Source: TMED14 sp041158165
GTDB taxonomy: Bacteria; Bacteroidota; Bacteroidia; Flavobacteriales; Schleiferiaceae
Direction of reading: 5' to 3'
DNA length: 64,000 nt
Assembly: GCA_041158165.1 (NCBI GenBank)
Contig: JBEBBW010000001.1
Coordinates: 86,727 to 150,726, forward strand
The position numbers and the translations under genes were made by a program. This document shows positions 8,804 through 17,950 of this stretch, in pieces (within the stretch, counting starts at the first letter, position 1; each line of letters begins with the position of its first letter). The notes under the pieces were generated by a model. The model did no database searches and had not been told where the DNA came from. It worked only from the letters and a program-made list of their open reading frames with translations.

Positions 8804-8974
8804 CGGAATAGTAAGAGGTCACCTTCGTAATCCACTCGGGCGAAGGCCAAGTTGCCGCTAAAGCCCGCGACAAATCGGGATCGGCGGATACTCCGTCTAG
8901 GCCGCGCCGTGTCCAAACGCAAAAATCTGATTTGCTGCACGTTATACGCTAAACCAAAAAGTTATTCACAATTG

Positions 8975-9008
8975 TGGGAGAAAGTGGGTGATTGTGGGAG
9001 AGTCGGGG
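8975..9008 (+). promoter_or_regulatory. MraZ operator: four phased TGGG-type repeats
   Basis: TGGG occurs at 8975, 8985 and 8995, with GGGG at 9005, exactly 10 bp apart, ending directly against the -7 box of mraZ. MraZ proteins are known to bind such spaced TGGG direct repeats at their own promoter. It therefore looks like the autorepression site of the dcw operon. The position would block RNA polymerase. Confidence 0.85.
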
Positions 9009-9016
9009 TACTTTTG
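9009..9016 (+). promoter_or_regulatory. -7 promoter element (TACTTTTG) of the dcw operon
   Basis: TAnnTTTG match right after the MraZ repeats and 23 bases before the mraZ ATG at 9040. It is the only strong promoter-like element seen at the head of the cluster. Confidence 0.7.
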
Positions 9017-9039
9017 GTACAAGCAACTGCCAAAATCAC

Positions 9040-9510
9040 ATGAAATCCGTTCTCGGGGTATACGAATGCAGCATGGACGCCAAGGGGCGCGTCTTGCTTC
9101 CTGCTGGGCTTAAGCGCCAGCTGGATTCGGCTGCCCACGAGGGTTTTGTGGTGAAGCGCAGCGTGTTCAGCCCCTGCCTCGAGCTGCACACTATGGAGCA
9201 GTGGCGCGGCATTTCAGAGAAAATTGGCAAGCTCAACCGCTTTGTGAAGAAGAACGCAGATTTCGTGCGCCTTTTTCACGCCGGGGTTAAAATGGTCGAA
9301 CTCGACGCGTCGGGCCGCATTTTGATTGCCAAGGACCTCGCTGCGTTTGCCAACCTGGAGCGCGAACTCGTTTTTTCGGGCACGCCGTTCGGCGTGGAAA
9401 TTTGGAGCCGCTCGGCGTACGAGGCGGCGGTTAACCCTTCGGACCTTGATTTCGCTCAGCTGGCCGAAGATGTGATGGGCGGCCAAAACGGGGACCATGA
9501 GCTACCATAG
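9040..9510 (+). CDS. mraZ: Transcriptional regulator MraZ
   Basis: A 156-residue protein with two SpoVT/AbrB-like halves, visible as ECSMDAKGRVLLPAGLK near the N-terminus and VELDASGRILIAKDLA in the second half. MraZ forms a ring and represses the dcw operon by binding repeats upstream of itself; matching repeats lie at 8975-9008. A longer frame starts at 8992 but would begin inside the operator, so the ATG at 9040 giving MKSVLGVYEC is chosen. The 3' end overlaps rsmH by 14 bases. Confidence 0.95.
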   Translation: MKSVLGVYECSMDAKGRVLLPAGLKRQLDSAAHEGFVVKRSVFSPCLELHTMEQWRGISEKIGKLNRFVKKNADFVRLFHAGVKMVELDASGRILIAKDLAAFANLERELVFSGTPFGVEIWSRSAYEAAVNPSDLDFAQLAEDVMGGQNGDHELP

Positions 9511-10402
9511 CCCTGTTTTACTCGCCGAATGCCTTGATTTTTTAAACCTCCGTCCCGACGGGACCTACGTCGACGCCACCTTCGGCGGAGGCGGGCACAG
9601 TCGGGCCATTTTGGAGCGCCTCGGGCCGAACGGCCGGTTGATCGCCTTTGATCAGGACCCCGACGCCCAGGCAAATGCACTGAACGATGCGCGCTTTACC
9701 CTGGTTCCGCACAATTTTGAGCACCTCAAGCGCTTTTTGAAGCTGCACCGCGCACCGCTGGTGGATGGCATTTTGGCCGACTTGGGCGTGAGCAGCCACC
9801 AACTTGACGTTCCCGAGCGGGGATTTGCCCACAAGTTCGACGGCCCGCTGGACATGCGCATGAATCCCGAGGCCGGCCAACCCGCCAGCGAATGGCTGAA
9901 TGAGGTCGGGGAACTGGAGCTCCGCAAGGTGCTCGCCGAGTTTGGGGACGTGGAGCGCCCTGCGGCGGTGGCCGCAGCCATCTTGCGCGCTCTTCCGATT
10001 TCCACCACCACCAAACTCAAAGCCGTACTCGAGCCGTTCAGCCAGCGCGGCCGGAATGCCAAGCTGCCAGCACGCGTATTCCAAGCCATTCGCATCGCGG
10101 TCAACCGCGAAATGGACGTGCTCGACGCCTTTTTGACGGACTGCGTGGACGCGCTGAAGCCCGGCGGACGGCTCGTCGTAATGAGCTACCACAGCCTTGA
10201 GGACCGCCGCGTGAAAAACTTGCTTCGCGAAGGCCGGCTTGATGGCGAGGCAGACCGCGACGACTTTGGACGCCGCCTAGTGCCGTTTACCCTTTTGACG
10301 CGCAAGCCCGTCAGCGCAGGCCCCGAAGAACTCGAAGCCAACCCCCGCTCGCGCTCCGCACGGTTGCGCGCGGCAGAAAAACTCGCTGTAAACCATGGCT
10401 GA
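9497..10402 (+). CDS. rsmH: 16S rRNA (cytosine(1402)-N4)-methyltransferase RsmH (MraW)
   Basis: A 301-residue SAM-dependent methyltransferase acting on N4 of C1402 of 16S rRNA. SAM site motif DATFGGGGHSRAI lies at about 23-35. ADLGVSSHQLD and the C-terminal VMSYHSLEDRRVK are strong family marks. Start MSYHSPVLL fits the family N-terminus. It overlaps mraZ by 14 bases and the next gene by 8, indicating tight translational coupling. Confidence 0.96.
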   Translation: MSYHSPVLLAECLDFLNLRPDGTYVDATFGGGGHSRAILERLGPNGRLIAFDQDPDAQANALNDARFTLVPHNFEHLKRFLKLHRAPLVDGILADLGVSSHQLDVPERGFAHKFDGPLDMRMNPEAGQPASEWLNEVGELELRKVLAEFGDVERPAAVAAAILRALPISTTTKLKAVLEPFSQRGRNAKLPARVFQAIRIAVNREMDVLDAFLTDCVDALKPGGRLVVMSYHSLEDRRVKNLLREGRLDGEADRDDFGRRLVPFTLLTRKPVSAGPEELEANPRSRSARLRAAEKLAVNHG

Positions 10403-10733
10403 AGCACCCAAGCGCGTCAACGTGACCTCGGTGCTGCGCGGGAGCTTTCTGGGCCACCCCTACGTAGTACGCAACTTGCCGTTTGTCGCCTACCTCAGTG
10501 CACTGGGAATGATCGCGATCTTTTTGGCGCACCGCGCCGAGCAGCAGGCCCGCTCGATCAGCAAGCTTTCAGCCGAACTCAGCGAAATCAAGTCGGAATA
10601 CTTGGAGGCAAAATCCACGCTGATGCGCATGGGCACCGAAAGCTCGGTGCGGGAGCGTGCGCAGTTAATGGGCCTGGTTCCGCCAACGAAAGCACCTGAA
10701 CGCATAACCCTACCGAAGGATGACACCGAATGA
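10395..10733 (+). CDS. ftsL: FtsL-like cell division protein
   Basis: A 112-residue bitopic membrane protein: short basic cytoplasmic part, one membrane segment (about 28-46), then a periplasmic heptad-rich helix (about 47-85). Sequence conservation in this family is low, so the call rests on size, topology and position between rsmH and ftsI. FtsL forms a coiled coil with its divisome partners and helps to activate FtsWI. It overlaps both neighbours (8 and 14 bases). Confidence 0.82.
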   Translation: MAEAPKRVNVTSVLRGSFLGHPYVVRNLPFVAYLSALGMIAIFLAHRAEQQARSISKLSAELSEIKSEYLEAKSTLMRMGTESSVRERAQLMGLVPPTKAPERITLPKDDTE

Positions 10734-12720
10734 TCCGGAACGCCTGAATTCGCGTTGGGTCGCCGGGATTACGGCGATTTTGGCGCTTTTTGCGGTCGCG
10801 GTACTTGTGAAACTTTATGTGGTTTCGCTGCGCGACGGGGCGGAACTCCGCCTCAAGGGTCGGGACCGCGTAGTCCAGCAGCGCGAGGTTCCGGCGAGCC
10901 GAGGTAATATTTATTCTGCCGACGGCCAGCTGCTGGCCACTTCGATGCCGGTTTATGAGCTGCGCTGGGATGCCTCGGTCGTGGACCAGGAGCGCTACGA
11001 CGAACGCATTCAAAAGACGGTGCTGGGATTAGCTCGGCTGCTTCCTGAAAAATCGGCCTCAGAATGGTTGGTGTACTTGCGCGAACAGCACCGAGCCAAA
11101 AAACGCTACGCATTTATCGCTAAAAATTTAGGATTCAGCCTTTACCGAAAAATTAAGGAGCTACCGCTCTTCGAGGGCGGACCGTTCAAGAGCGGACTCA
11201 TCGCCGAGGAGCGCTACACCCGCCTGATGCCGATGGGCATGCTGGCCCAGCGCACCATTGGCTACTGGCGCCCCGACGCGAAGGCGGGCCTCGAAGCCAC
11301 ATTCAACGAGGTGCTGGGCGGCCAAAACGGCCTTCGGTGGATGCAGCACTTTGGCAAGGGCCAGTGGAAGCCCTTGGAGGTGGAATTTGAAGTGGATCCG
11401 CGCGACGGCGCCGACATCGAAATCACGCTGGACACGCGCATTCAGGATATTGCGCACCGCGCCCTTCTTCAGCGACTGGAGCAGTTTCAGGCGGACCACG
11501 GATCGGTGATCGTGATGGAAGTGGCCACGGGGAAAATCCGCGCCATGGTCAACCTCGGCCGCGAAGAGGGCGATTCGGTGTACACCGAGCTGCGCAACTA
11601 CGCCGTGTGGGAGCGCACCGAACCCGGCTCCACGTTCAAGTTTGCCGCCTTGCTGGCCGCCCTTGAAGACGGTATCGTTGACACGGCTACGCGGGTCGAT
11701 ACCGACGGCGGGGTGTACGTCGTCCACGGGAAGAAGGTAAACGATTCCCATAAGGGAGGGTACGGCGTGATTTCACTGGGCCGCGCGCTGGAAGTTTCGA
11801 GCAACACCGGGGTCGTCAAGGCCATTTACCCAAAGTACGCGGCAGACCCACAGGAATTTGTGGATCGGCTGTACCAAATGGGCTTGGGCGAAAAGACCGG
11901 CATCGAGGTGAACGGCGAAAGCGCGCCGTTTATTCCAAATCCAGAGAGTCCGCGCTGGTCGGGCACCACGCTGCCCTGGATGATGTTCGGCTACGGCGTG
12001 CAGTGTACTCCGCTTCAAACGCTTGCGTTTTACAACGCCCTGGCCAACGACGGCAAAATGGTGCGGCCGCGGCTTTGGGAGCGCACGCTGGACCGCGGCC
12101 AAGTCGTGGCGGAGTCGGAACTCGAGTACATCCGCAGCAGCATTGCGTCGAAAGAAAACGTGATGAAGGTGCGCGACCTGATGGAAAAGGTGGTGATTCG
12201 CGGCACCGCGTCGAACATCAAGCTTGATTCACTGAAGCTTGCGGGCAAGACCGGCACCTGCCAGCTGGAATACTGGAATCCCGAGAAAATGGGCTACCAA
12301 GCGTCGTTCGCGGGCTACTTCCCGGCAGACAATCCGAAGTATTCCTGTGTGGTGGTGGTGTCGCGCCCGATCAAGAGCATGGGCTACTACGCCAACATCG
12401 TGGCGGCGCCCGTGTTTCAGGATATCGCACTCGGCATTACGCGCTTTATTCCCGACGACCGCACTCCGCCCAAGGGATACTGGAGCGACGGACTTGAAAC
12501 GGCGGCCAGCAAGCAGTCTGCGAGCCAAAAGCAACGCATGGCCGAGGCTGAAGCCGCGCTGGAGCGCGGAAGCATGCCTAACTGGACGGGCTGGAAGGCC
12601 ACCGACGCCCTGCACCTGCTGGAGCGCTATGGGTATTCCGTGCAGACCAGGGGAAATGGCCGAGTGCAGTCGTGGGTACCTGGCGGCGGACGCAAAACCA
12701 TTACGCTGATTTTAGGATGA
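10720..12720 (+). CDS. ftsI: Penicillin-binding protein FtsI-type transpeptidase with PASTA domain
   Basis: A 666-residue class B PBP: membrane anchor (about 15-32), dimerisation/pedestal region, then the transpeptidase domain. Catalytic motifs are S304-T-F-K307, S360-S-N362 and K510-T-G512. A C-terminal PASTA domain is seen after about residue 620 (MPNWTGWKATDALHLLE), as in many Bacteroidota and Gram-positive relatives. It cross-links septal peptidoglycan with FtsW. The stop overlaps the murE start (ATGA). Confidence 0.95.
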   Translation: MTPNDPERLNSRWVAGITAILALFAVAVLVKLYVVSLRDGAELRLKGRDRVVQQREVPASRGNIYSADGQLLATSMPVYELRWDASVVDQERYDERIQKTVLGLARLLPEKSASEWLVYLREQHRAKKRYAFIAKNLGFSLYRKIKELPLFEGGPFKSGLIAEERYTRLMPMGMLAQRTIGYWRPDAKAGLEATFNEVLGGQNGLRWMQHFGKGQWKPLEVEFEVDPRDGADIEITLDTRIQDIAHRALLQRLEQFQADHGSVIVMEVATGKIRAMVNLGREEGDSVYTELRNYAVWERTEPGSTFKFAALLAALEDGIVDTATRVDTDGGVYVVHGKKVNDSHKGGYGVISLGRALEVSSNTGVVKAIYPKYAADPQEFVDRLYQMGLGEKTGIEVNGESAPFIPNPESPRWSGTTLPWMMFGYGVQCTPLQTLAFYNALANDGKMVRPRLWERTLDRGQVVAESELEYIRSSIASKENVMKVRDLMEKVVIRGTASNIKLDSLKLAGKTGTCQLEYWNPEKMGYQASFAGYFPADNPKYSCVVVVSRPIKSMGYYANIVAAPVFQDIALGITRFIPDDRTPPKGYWSDGLETAASKQSASQKQRMAEAEAALERGSMPNWTGWKATDALHLLERYGYSVQTRGNGRVQSWVPGGGRKTITLILG

Positions 12721-14174
12721 AGCTGCTGAAGAACTTACTCTATGGCGTGCGCCTGATGGACGTGCAAGGCAGCACCAACTTGGCGGTGGAGTCGGTAACG
12801 ACCGACAGCCGCAAGGTGCGCCCCGACAGCCTTTTTGTGGCGGTACGCGGCACCCACGCCGACGGGCATGCCTACCTGGACCAGGCCGTGGCCGCCGGTG
12901 CTAAAGCCGTGGTGGTCGAGGAACTTCCGGCCCATCCTGCCCCGGGCGTTACGTGGATCGCCGTGGCCAACAGCGCCGAGGCCTATGCCCACATGGCCTG
13001 TTCGTGGTTTGACCACCCGAGCCAGTCGATGCAGGTGGTGGGAGTGACCGGAACGAACGGCAAGACCACGACGGCAACCCTTCTTTACCACATGTTCCAA
13101 AACCGCGGGGTAAAAACGGGACTCATCAGCACCGTCAAGGTGTGCTTCCACACGGCAGAGGAACCGGCGACCCACACCACTCCCGACGCCTGGGTGCTGC
13201 AGGGCCACTTGGCCCGAATGAAAGAAGCCGGCTGCAAAGTGGTGTTTATGGAAGTCAGCTCCCACGGACTGGTGCAGCACCGCGTGACCGGACTGAAGTT
13301 TGCGGGCGCCGTGTTCACCAACATTTCGCGCGACCACCTGGACTACCATGAGACGATGGACAACTACGTGGCCGCTAAAAAATTGCTGTTCGACGGCTTG
13401 GCGTACGACGCTTTTGCGCTCGTGAATTCCGACGACAAGCACGGCGAGACCATGGTGCTGGACTGCGCGGCGCGCACCCTGACCTATGCGCTCAAGCGGC
13501 CCGCCGACATCAAGGTAAAAATCCTGGAATCGCACCTGCAGGGCACGCTGCTCAGCATCAACCAACGCGAATGCTGGTCGCAGCTCATTGGGGCGTTCAA
13601 CGCCTACAACATGGCGGCGATGTATGGGGTGGCTATTGAACTGGGCATTCCTGCGGACGAAGCGCTTCAAGCTCTTAGCGCCGTGCGCAGCGTGGACGGC
13701 CGCTTCCAAAAGGTAGCTGGACCCGAAGGACGAATGGGCATTGTGGACTACGCCCACACGCCAGACGCCCTCGAAAACGTGCTGAAAACCCTTCAGGAAC
13801 TCAACCAGGGCGCCCAGCAAATCATCACGGTGGTGGGCTGCGGAGGCGACCGCGACAAAGGCAAACGGCCCGAAATGGCGCGCATCGCCGCAGACCGCAG
13901 CACCAAGGCTATTTTGACCAGCGACAATCCGCGCAGCGAGAATCCCGAGGCCATTCTCGACGACATGGAGGCTGGATTGGATCCCGTGCAGAAGCGACGC
14001 GCGCTCCGCATCAGCGACCGTGCCCAAGCGATCAAGCTCGCGGTGCAGCTTTCGGCCCCGGGCGACGTCATCCTCGTCGCGGGCAAAGGCCACGAAACCT
14101 ACCAAGAAATCGCCGGAGTCAAGCACCCGTTCGACGACGTCGCCACCCTTAAAGACCAGTTTAACACACTGTAA
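12717..14174 (+). CDS. murE: UDP-MurNAc-tripeptide synthetase MurE
   Basis: A 485-residue Mur ligase adding the third stem-peptide residue. The ATP loop is GVTGTNGKTTTA (about 108-119), and the DNPR motif (in LTSDNPRSENP) marks ligases that add meso-diaminopimelate. So the cell wall should be of the mDAP type. The ATG at 12717 overlaps the ftsI stop. An earlier in-frame start at 12672 lies deep inside ftsI and was not used. mraY follows after 3 bases. Confidence 0.95.
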   Translation: MKLLKNLLYGVRLMDVQGSTNLAVESVTTDSRKVRPDSLFVAVRGTHADGHAYLDQAVAAGAKAVVVEELPAHPAPGVTWIAVANSAEAYAHMACSWFDHPSQSMQVVGVTGTNGKTTTATLLYHMFQNRGVKTGLISTVKVCFHTAEEPATHTTPDAWVLQGHLARMKEAGCKVVFMEVSSHGLVQHRVTGLKFAGAVFTNISRDHLDYHETMDNYVAAKKLLFDGLAYDAFALVNSDDKHGETMVLDCAARTLTYALKRPADIKVKILESHLQGTLLSINQRECWSQLIGAFNAYNMAAMYGVAIELGIPADEALQALSAVRSVDGRFQKVAGPEGRMGIVDYAHTPDALENVLKTLQELNQGAQQIITVVGCGGDRDKGKRPEMARIAADRSTKAILTSDNPRSENPEAILDDMEAGLDPVQKRRALRISDRAQAIKLAVQLSAPGDVILVAGKGHETYQEIAGVKHPFDDVATLKDQFNTL

Positions 14175-14177
14175 ATC

Positions 14178-15407
14178 ATGCTGTACGCACTGTTTGACCT
14201 TCTGAAACCCTACGACCTACCGGGCGCGGGACTTTTCAGCTACTTGACCTTTCGGGCGGCCCTGGCCATTCTGCTTTCGCTGACGATCAGCTTGGCGTTT
14301 GGGGGGCGACTCATCAAACTTCTTCGCACGCTTCAAGTGGGTGAAACAGTTCGCGACCTAGGGCTTGATGGCCAACTCAGCAAGGCGGGCACGCCGACAA
14401 TGGGCGGACTCATCATCCTGGCGGCCATTCTGGTTCCGGTCTTACTGCTCGCGGACCTCGGAAACATTTACATCCAGTTGCTTCTGCTGACCACAGTGTG
14501 GATGGGCGCGATTGGCTTCGCCGACGACTACATCAAGGTATTTCGCAAGAACAAGCAGGGCTTGCGCGGAATTTTTAAAGTCATCGGCCAAATCACCTTG
14601 GGCGTGGTCGTGGGCGCAGTCTTAGCCTTCCACCCCGACGTGACGATGAAGGAGGAAGTTCCCGCCACTGAACTCAAGGAACTTTATGGCGAAGTAGGCG
14701 GCGGAAAACCCAAGTTTGGCCCCGCCGAGCACCACCTGCGCACCACGATTCCGTTCATCAAGGAATCCACGTTTGACTACGCCGACCTCGTGTTCTGGAC
14801 CGATGCCGCTGCGGAGTGGGCTTGGGTACTTTTTATTCCCATCGTGATTTTCATCATCACGGCGGTAAGCAACGGCGCCAACCTGACCGACGGGCTAGAC
14901 GGCCTCGCAGGCGGGACTTCAGCCATCATCGCCTTCACGCTCGCCGTGTTGGCCTATGTGAGTGGATCGGTCGTGTTCGCCAGCTACCTCGACATCATGT
15001 ACATTCCGATGTCGGGAGAGTTGATCGTGTTTGCAGCGGCCTTTTTGGGCGCCGCCATTGGCTTTCTATGGTACAATACCTACCCCGCTCAAGTGTTTAT
15101 GGGCGACACGGGCAGCCTATCCATCGGAGCCATCATTGCCGTTTTTGCCCTTGTGATTCGCAAGGAACTCCTAATTCCCATCCTCGCCGGGATATTCTTG
15201 GTCGAAAACCTGAGCGTAGTCCTGCAGGTAGCCTACTTCAAGTACACCAAGAAGAAGTACGGCGAGGGGCGCCGCATCTTCTTGATGTCGCCCCTGCACC
15301 ACCACTACCAAAAGAAGGGCCTTCACGAGTCCAAAATCGTGACGCGCTTCTGGATTTCGGGGATCTTCCTGGCCATTTTTACCCTCATTACCCTCAAACT
15401 CCGCTAG
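14178..15407 (+). CDS. mraY: Phospho-N-acetylmuramoyl-pentapeptide transferase MraY
   Basis: A 409-residue polytopic enzyme making lipid I on the inner face of the cytoplasmic membrane. Family motifs are seen: KAGTPTMGG, IGFADDYIK, SNGANLTDGLDGLAGG, and the late MSPLHHHYQKKG. It carries the extended loop between helices common in Bacteroidota, making it longer than the roughly 360 residues of E. coli MraY. It sits in the usual place between murE and murD. Confidence 0.97.
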   Translation: MLYALFDLLKPYDLPGAGLFSYLTFRAALAILLSLTISLAFGGRLIKLLRTLQVGETVRDLGLDGQLSKAGTPTMGGLIILAAILVPVLLLADLGNIYIQLLLLTTVWMGAIGFADDYIKVFRKNKQGLRGIFKVIGQITLGVVVGAVLAFHPDVTMKEEVPATELKELYGEVGGGKPKFGPAEHHLRTTIPFIKESTFDYADLVFWTDAAAEWAWVLFIPIVIFIITAVSNGANLTDGLDGLAGGTSAIIAFTLAVLAYVSGSVVFASYLDIMYIPMSGELIVFAAAFLGAAIGFLWYNTYPAQVFMGDTGSLSIGAIIAVFALVIRKELLIPILAGIFLVENLSVVLQVAYFKYTKKKYGEGRRIFLMSPLHHHYQKKGLHESKIVTRFWISGIFLAIFTLITLKLR

Positions 15408-15411
15408 TCCC

Positions 15412-16761
15412 GTGCGCGCTTTGTTACCTCATCGGATTGCCGTGCTCGGCGGCGGCGAAAGCGGCATCGGCGCGGCGCTGTTGGCCGCCCATCGCGGCGT
15501 GTCGGTTTTTTTAAGTGAGGGCAAGTCGCTCGGACCCGGATTCCGCACCGAACTCGAGGCTGCTGGCGTGGCCTTTGAGGAGGGCCAGCACAGCCTAGAC
15601 CAGCTGCTCGCAGCCGAAGCCGTGGTGAAAAGTCCGGGCATTCCGCCAAGCCACCCCGTGGTGGTTGCGCTTAAGGAGGCCGGGGTACCCATCTGGTCTG
15701 ACATTGAGTGGTTCTACCGAAACTGCCCTGCCAATGCCAAAATCGCCGCCATCACCGGCAGCAACGGCAAGACGACTACGACCAGCTGGTTGGGCCACAT
15801 TCTTCGCCAGGCTGGTGCCAACGTTCAGGTCGGAGGCAACATCGGCGTGGGCGCCGGCCGCTTGCTGCTCGAACCAGATGCCGACATCTACGTACTCGAA
15901 GTGTCGAGCTACCAGCTCGAGGATTGCCCGAGCTTTAAGCCCGACGTGGCCGTGCTCACCAACATCACGCCCGACCACTTGGACCGGTACGGAAGCCTCG
16001 AGGCCTACGCCGAGACCAAGTTTGCGATTGCCCAGCACCAAAGCGCCGACGACGCCTTTGTCTTCTTCGGTGAAGATCCCGTCAGCCGACGCTACCTCGA
16101 GCGCATAGCCGCAAGCCTCTACCCCATTTACACCTCAGAACCCGCGGAACTTCCCGCACAAGGTGCCGCACCTATCCCACCTAAGTACCTCATTCGCACT
16201 GCAGATTCCGACATGACTATCGACGAACTCGCCCTACAGGGCAAACATAATACGTTCAATGCCTTGGCCGCGGGGCTATCTGCCCGACTGCTCCAGGTGC
16301 GCGACGAAGCCATCCGAGAATCCCTCGCCCACTTTGAGGGCCTTGAGCACCGCATGGAGTCTGTGGCCCACGTCGGCGGAATCCACTTCATCAACGACTC
16401 CAAGGCCACCAACGTCAACTCGACCTACTACGCCCTAGAGAGCATGACGACGCCTACCGTACTGATACTAGGCGGCGTAGACAAGGGAAACGACTACAGC
16501 GAACTGTTCCGCTTGGTAGAAAAAAAGGTGAAAGCCATCGTTGCCATGGGCACCGACAACCACAAAATCGTGGATGCGTTTGAGGGTAGGGTACCCCTGC
16601 TTGCCCAAACGGGCAGCATGGAGCAAGCGGTGCGCACCGCCTACCAACTCGCCAGCAAGGGCGACACGGTGCTGCTCAGCCCCTGCTGCGCCAGCTTTGA
16701 CCTTTTTCAGAACTACGAAGACCGCGGTCGCCAATTCAAAGCCTGCGTGCGCGCACTGTAA
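15412..16761 (+). CDS. murD: UDP-MurNAc-L-alanine:D-glutamate ligase MurD
   Basis: A 449-residue Mur ligase that adds D-glutamate. N-terminal Rossmann motif IAVLGGGESGIG, ATP loop ITGSNGKTTTTSW (about 117-129), middle motif LTNITPDHLDRYG, and C-terminal domain beginning FINDSKATNVNS and ILGGVDKG. The start is GTG at 15412, 4 bases after mraY; a GTG start matches the spacing within the operon. Confidence 0.95.
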   Translation: MRALLPHRIAVLGGGESGIGAALLAAHRGVSVFLSEGKSLGPGFRTELEAAGVAFEEGQHSLDQLLAAEAVVKSPGIPPSHPVVVALKEAGVPIWSDIEWFYRNCPANAKIAAITGSNGKTTTTSWLGHILRQAGANVQVGGNIGVGAGRLLLEPDADIYVLEVSSYQLEDCPSFKPDVAVLTNITPDHLDRYGSLEAYAETKFAIAQHQSADDAFVFFGEDPVSRRYLERIAASLYPIYTSEPAELPAQGAAPIPPKYLIRTADSDMTIDELALQGKHNTFNALAAGLSARLLQVRDEAIRESLAHFEGLEHRMESVAHVGGIHFINDSKATNVNSTYYALESMTTPTVLILGGVDKGNDYSELFRLVEKKVKAIVAMGTDNHKIVDAFEGRVPLLAQTGSMEQAVRTAYQLASKGDTVLLSPCCASFDLFQNYEDRGRQFKACVRAL

Positions 16762-16764
16762 AAA

Positions 16765-17934
16765 ATGGAAGATCAAGGTTTTAGCAAGTACTTTCAGGGC
16801 AGCACCCAAGTGTGGGTGAGCCTGATTTTGCTTTCGCTTTTTTCGCTCCTCCCGGTGTACAGTGGAGGTGGCGCCTTGAGCTACTTCGCCTACGTGGTAC
16901 TGAGCTGGGGAATTGCCTTTGTAATTCACCGCACCCCCTACCGCTTTTTTGGCAGCTTGGCCGGACTCCTCATGGTCGTCAGCATCGGCCTGCTTGCCCT
17001 CACCCTGGCCCAAGGGCGCACCATCGGCGGGGCGAACGCGAGCCGTTGGCTCAACATCTTCGGAGTCTCGTTCCAAACGAGTGCCATGGCCAACGTCGTG
17101 CTCATCATGTACGTCGCCCGGCAACTCGCCAAGCGCAAGGAGGAATGGACCTTTTGGCAATCCTTCCGCAAGGTGCTCTGGGCCATTTTTCTCACCGTCG
17201 GACTCATTTTGCCGGCCAACTTCTCGACGGCGGCCTTGGTCTTTTTAAACGCGAGCATAGTGCTTGCTTTGGGCGGATACCCGTTTCGCTACCTGCTTGG
17301 AATTGCGGGCATTGGCGCCGGATTCCTCGCTTTATTTGTTTCGGCCGTCCTCATTGCGCCCGACTTAATGCCCAACCGCGTACAAACGTGGAAGTCCCGC
17401 ATTGAAACGTTTGCCGGCGGAGGCAACGAAGACGACACCTACCAAACGACCACGGCCCAAACGGCCATTGCCGAAGGTGGAATTTTTGGCCAAGGTCCGG
17501 GCGCAGGCCTGTACAAGCACTTCCTGCCCCAAAACAACTCCGACTTCGTGTATGCCCTGATTGTTGAAGAATACGGATTGGTTGGCGGCACGGTCATTCT
17601 CGCGATGTATGTCTGGCTGCTCTTTGCCGTGGTGCGGGTCGCCAAGCGCGCCAAGGACCTCTTCGGCAAGCTCCTCGCCCTGGGCATCGGCTATGCCATC
17701 GTGCTCCAAGCCTTCATCAACATGGCGGTCGCCACTGGCCTGTTCCCGGTCACCGGACAAACCTTGCCCCTGGTAAGTGCGGGCGGAACCTCCTTAGTCA
17801 TCACCAGCACGGCCCTGGCCATGGTCATCGCCGTGAGCCGCGGCAAAGGCGACGGCCAAAACGTCGACCCCGAGCTCGCCGACGCGCTGGCCAACGACTG
17901 GAACGACGCCCCCGAATCCCCAACCAAAGCCTAG
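16765..17934 (+). CDS. ftsW: Septal peptidoglycan polymerase FtsW (SEDS family)
   Basis: A 389-residue membrane protein with about ten hydrophobic segments. SEDS signature elements include the large extracellular loop region with YQTTTAQTAIAEGGIFGQGPG and the late TGQTLPLVSAGGTS. FtsW polymerises glycan strands from lipid II together with FtsI. It starts 3 bases after murD. The hydrophilic C-terminal tail is short. Confidence 0.94.
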   Translation: MEDQGFSKYFQGSTQVWVSLILLSLFSLLPVYSGGGALSYFAYVVLSWGIAFVIHRTPYRFFGSLAGLLMVVSIGLLALTLAQGRTIGGANASRWLNIFGVSFQTSAMANVVLIMYVARQLAKRKEEWTFWQSFRKVLWAIFLTVGLILPANFSTAALVFLNASIVLALGGYPFRYLLGIAGIGAGFLALFVSAVLIAPDLMPNRVQTWKSRIETFAGGGNEDDTYQTTTAQTAIAEGGIFGQGPGAGLYKHFLPQNNSDFVYALIVEEYGLVGGTVILAMYVWLLFAVVRVAKRAKDLFGKLLALGIGYAIVLQAFINMAVATGLFPVTGQTLPLVSAGGTSLVITSTALAMVIAVSRGKGDGQNVDPELADALANDWNDAPESPTKA

Positions 17935-17950
17935 CACCCTACTACCCACT

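Noticed and set aside
12735..14126. Long antisense frame opposite murE (463 codons)
   Set aside because: It lies wholly within a certain gene, in GC-rich DNA where antisense frames stay open by codon bias. The translated product is rich in His, Val and Arg, typical of a shadow.
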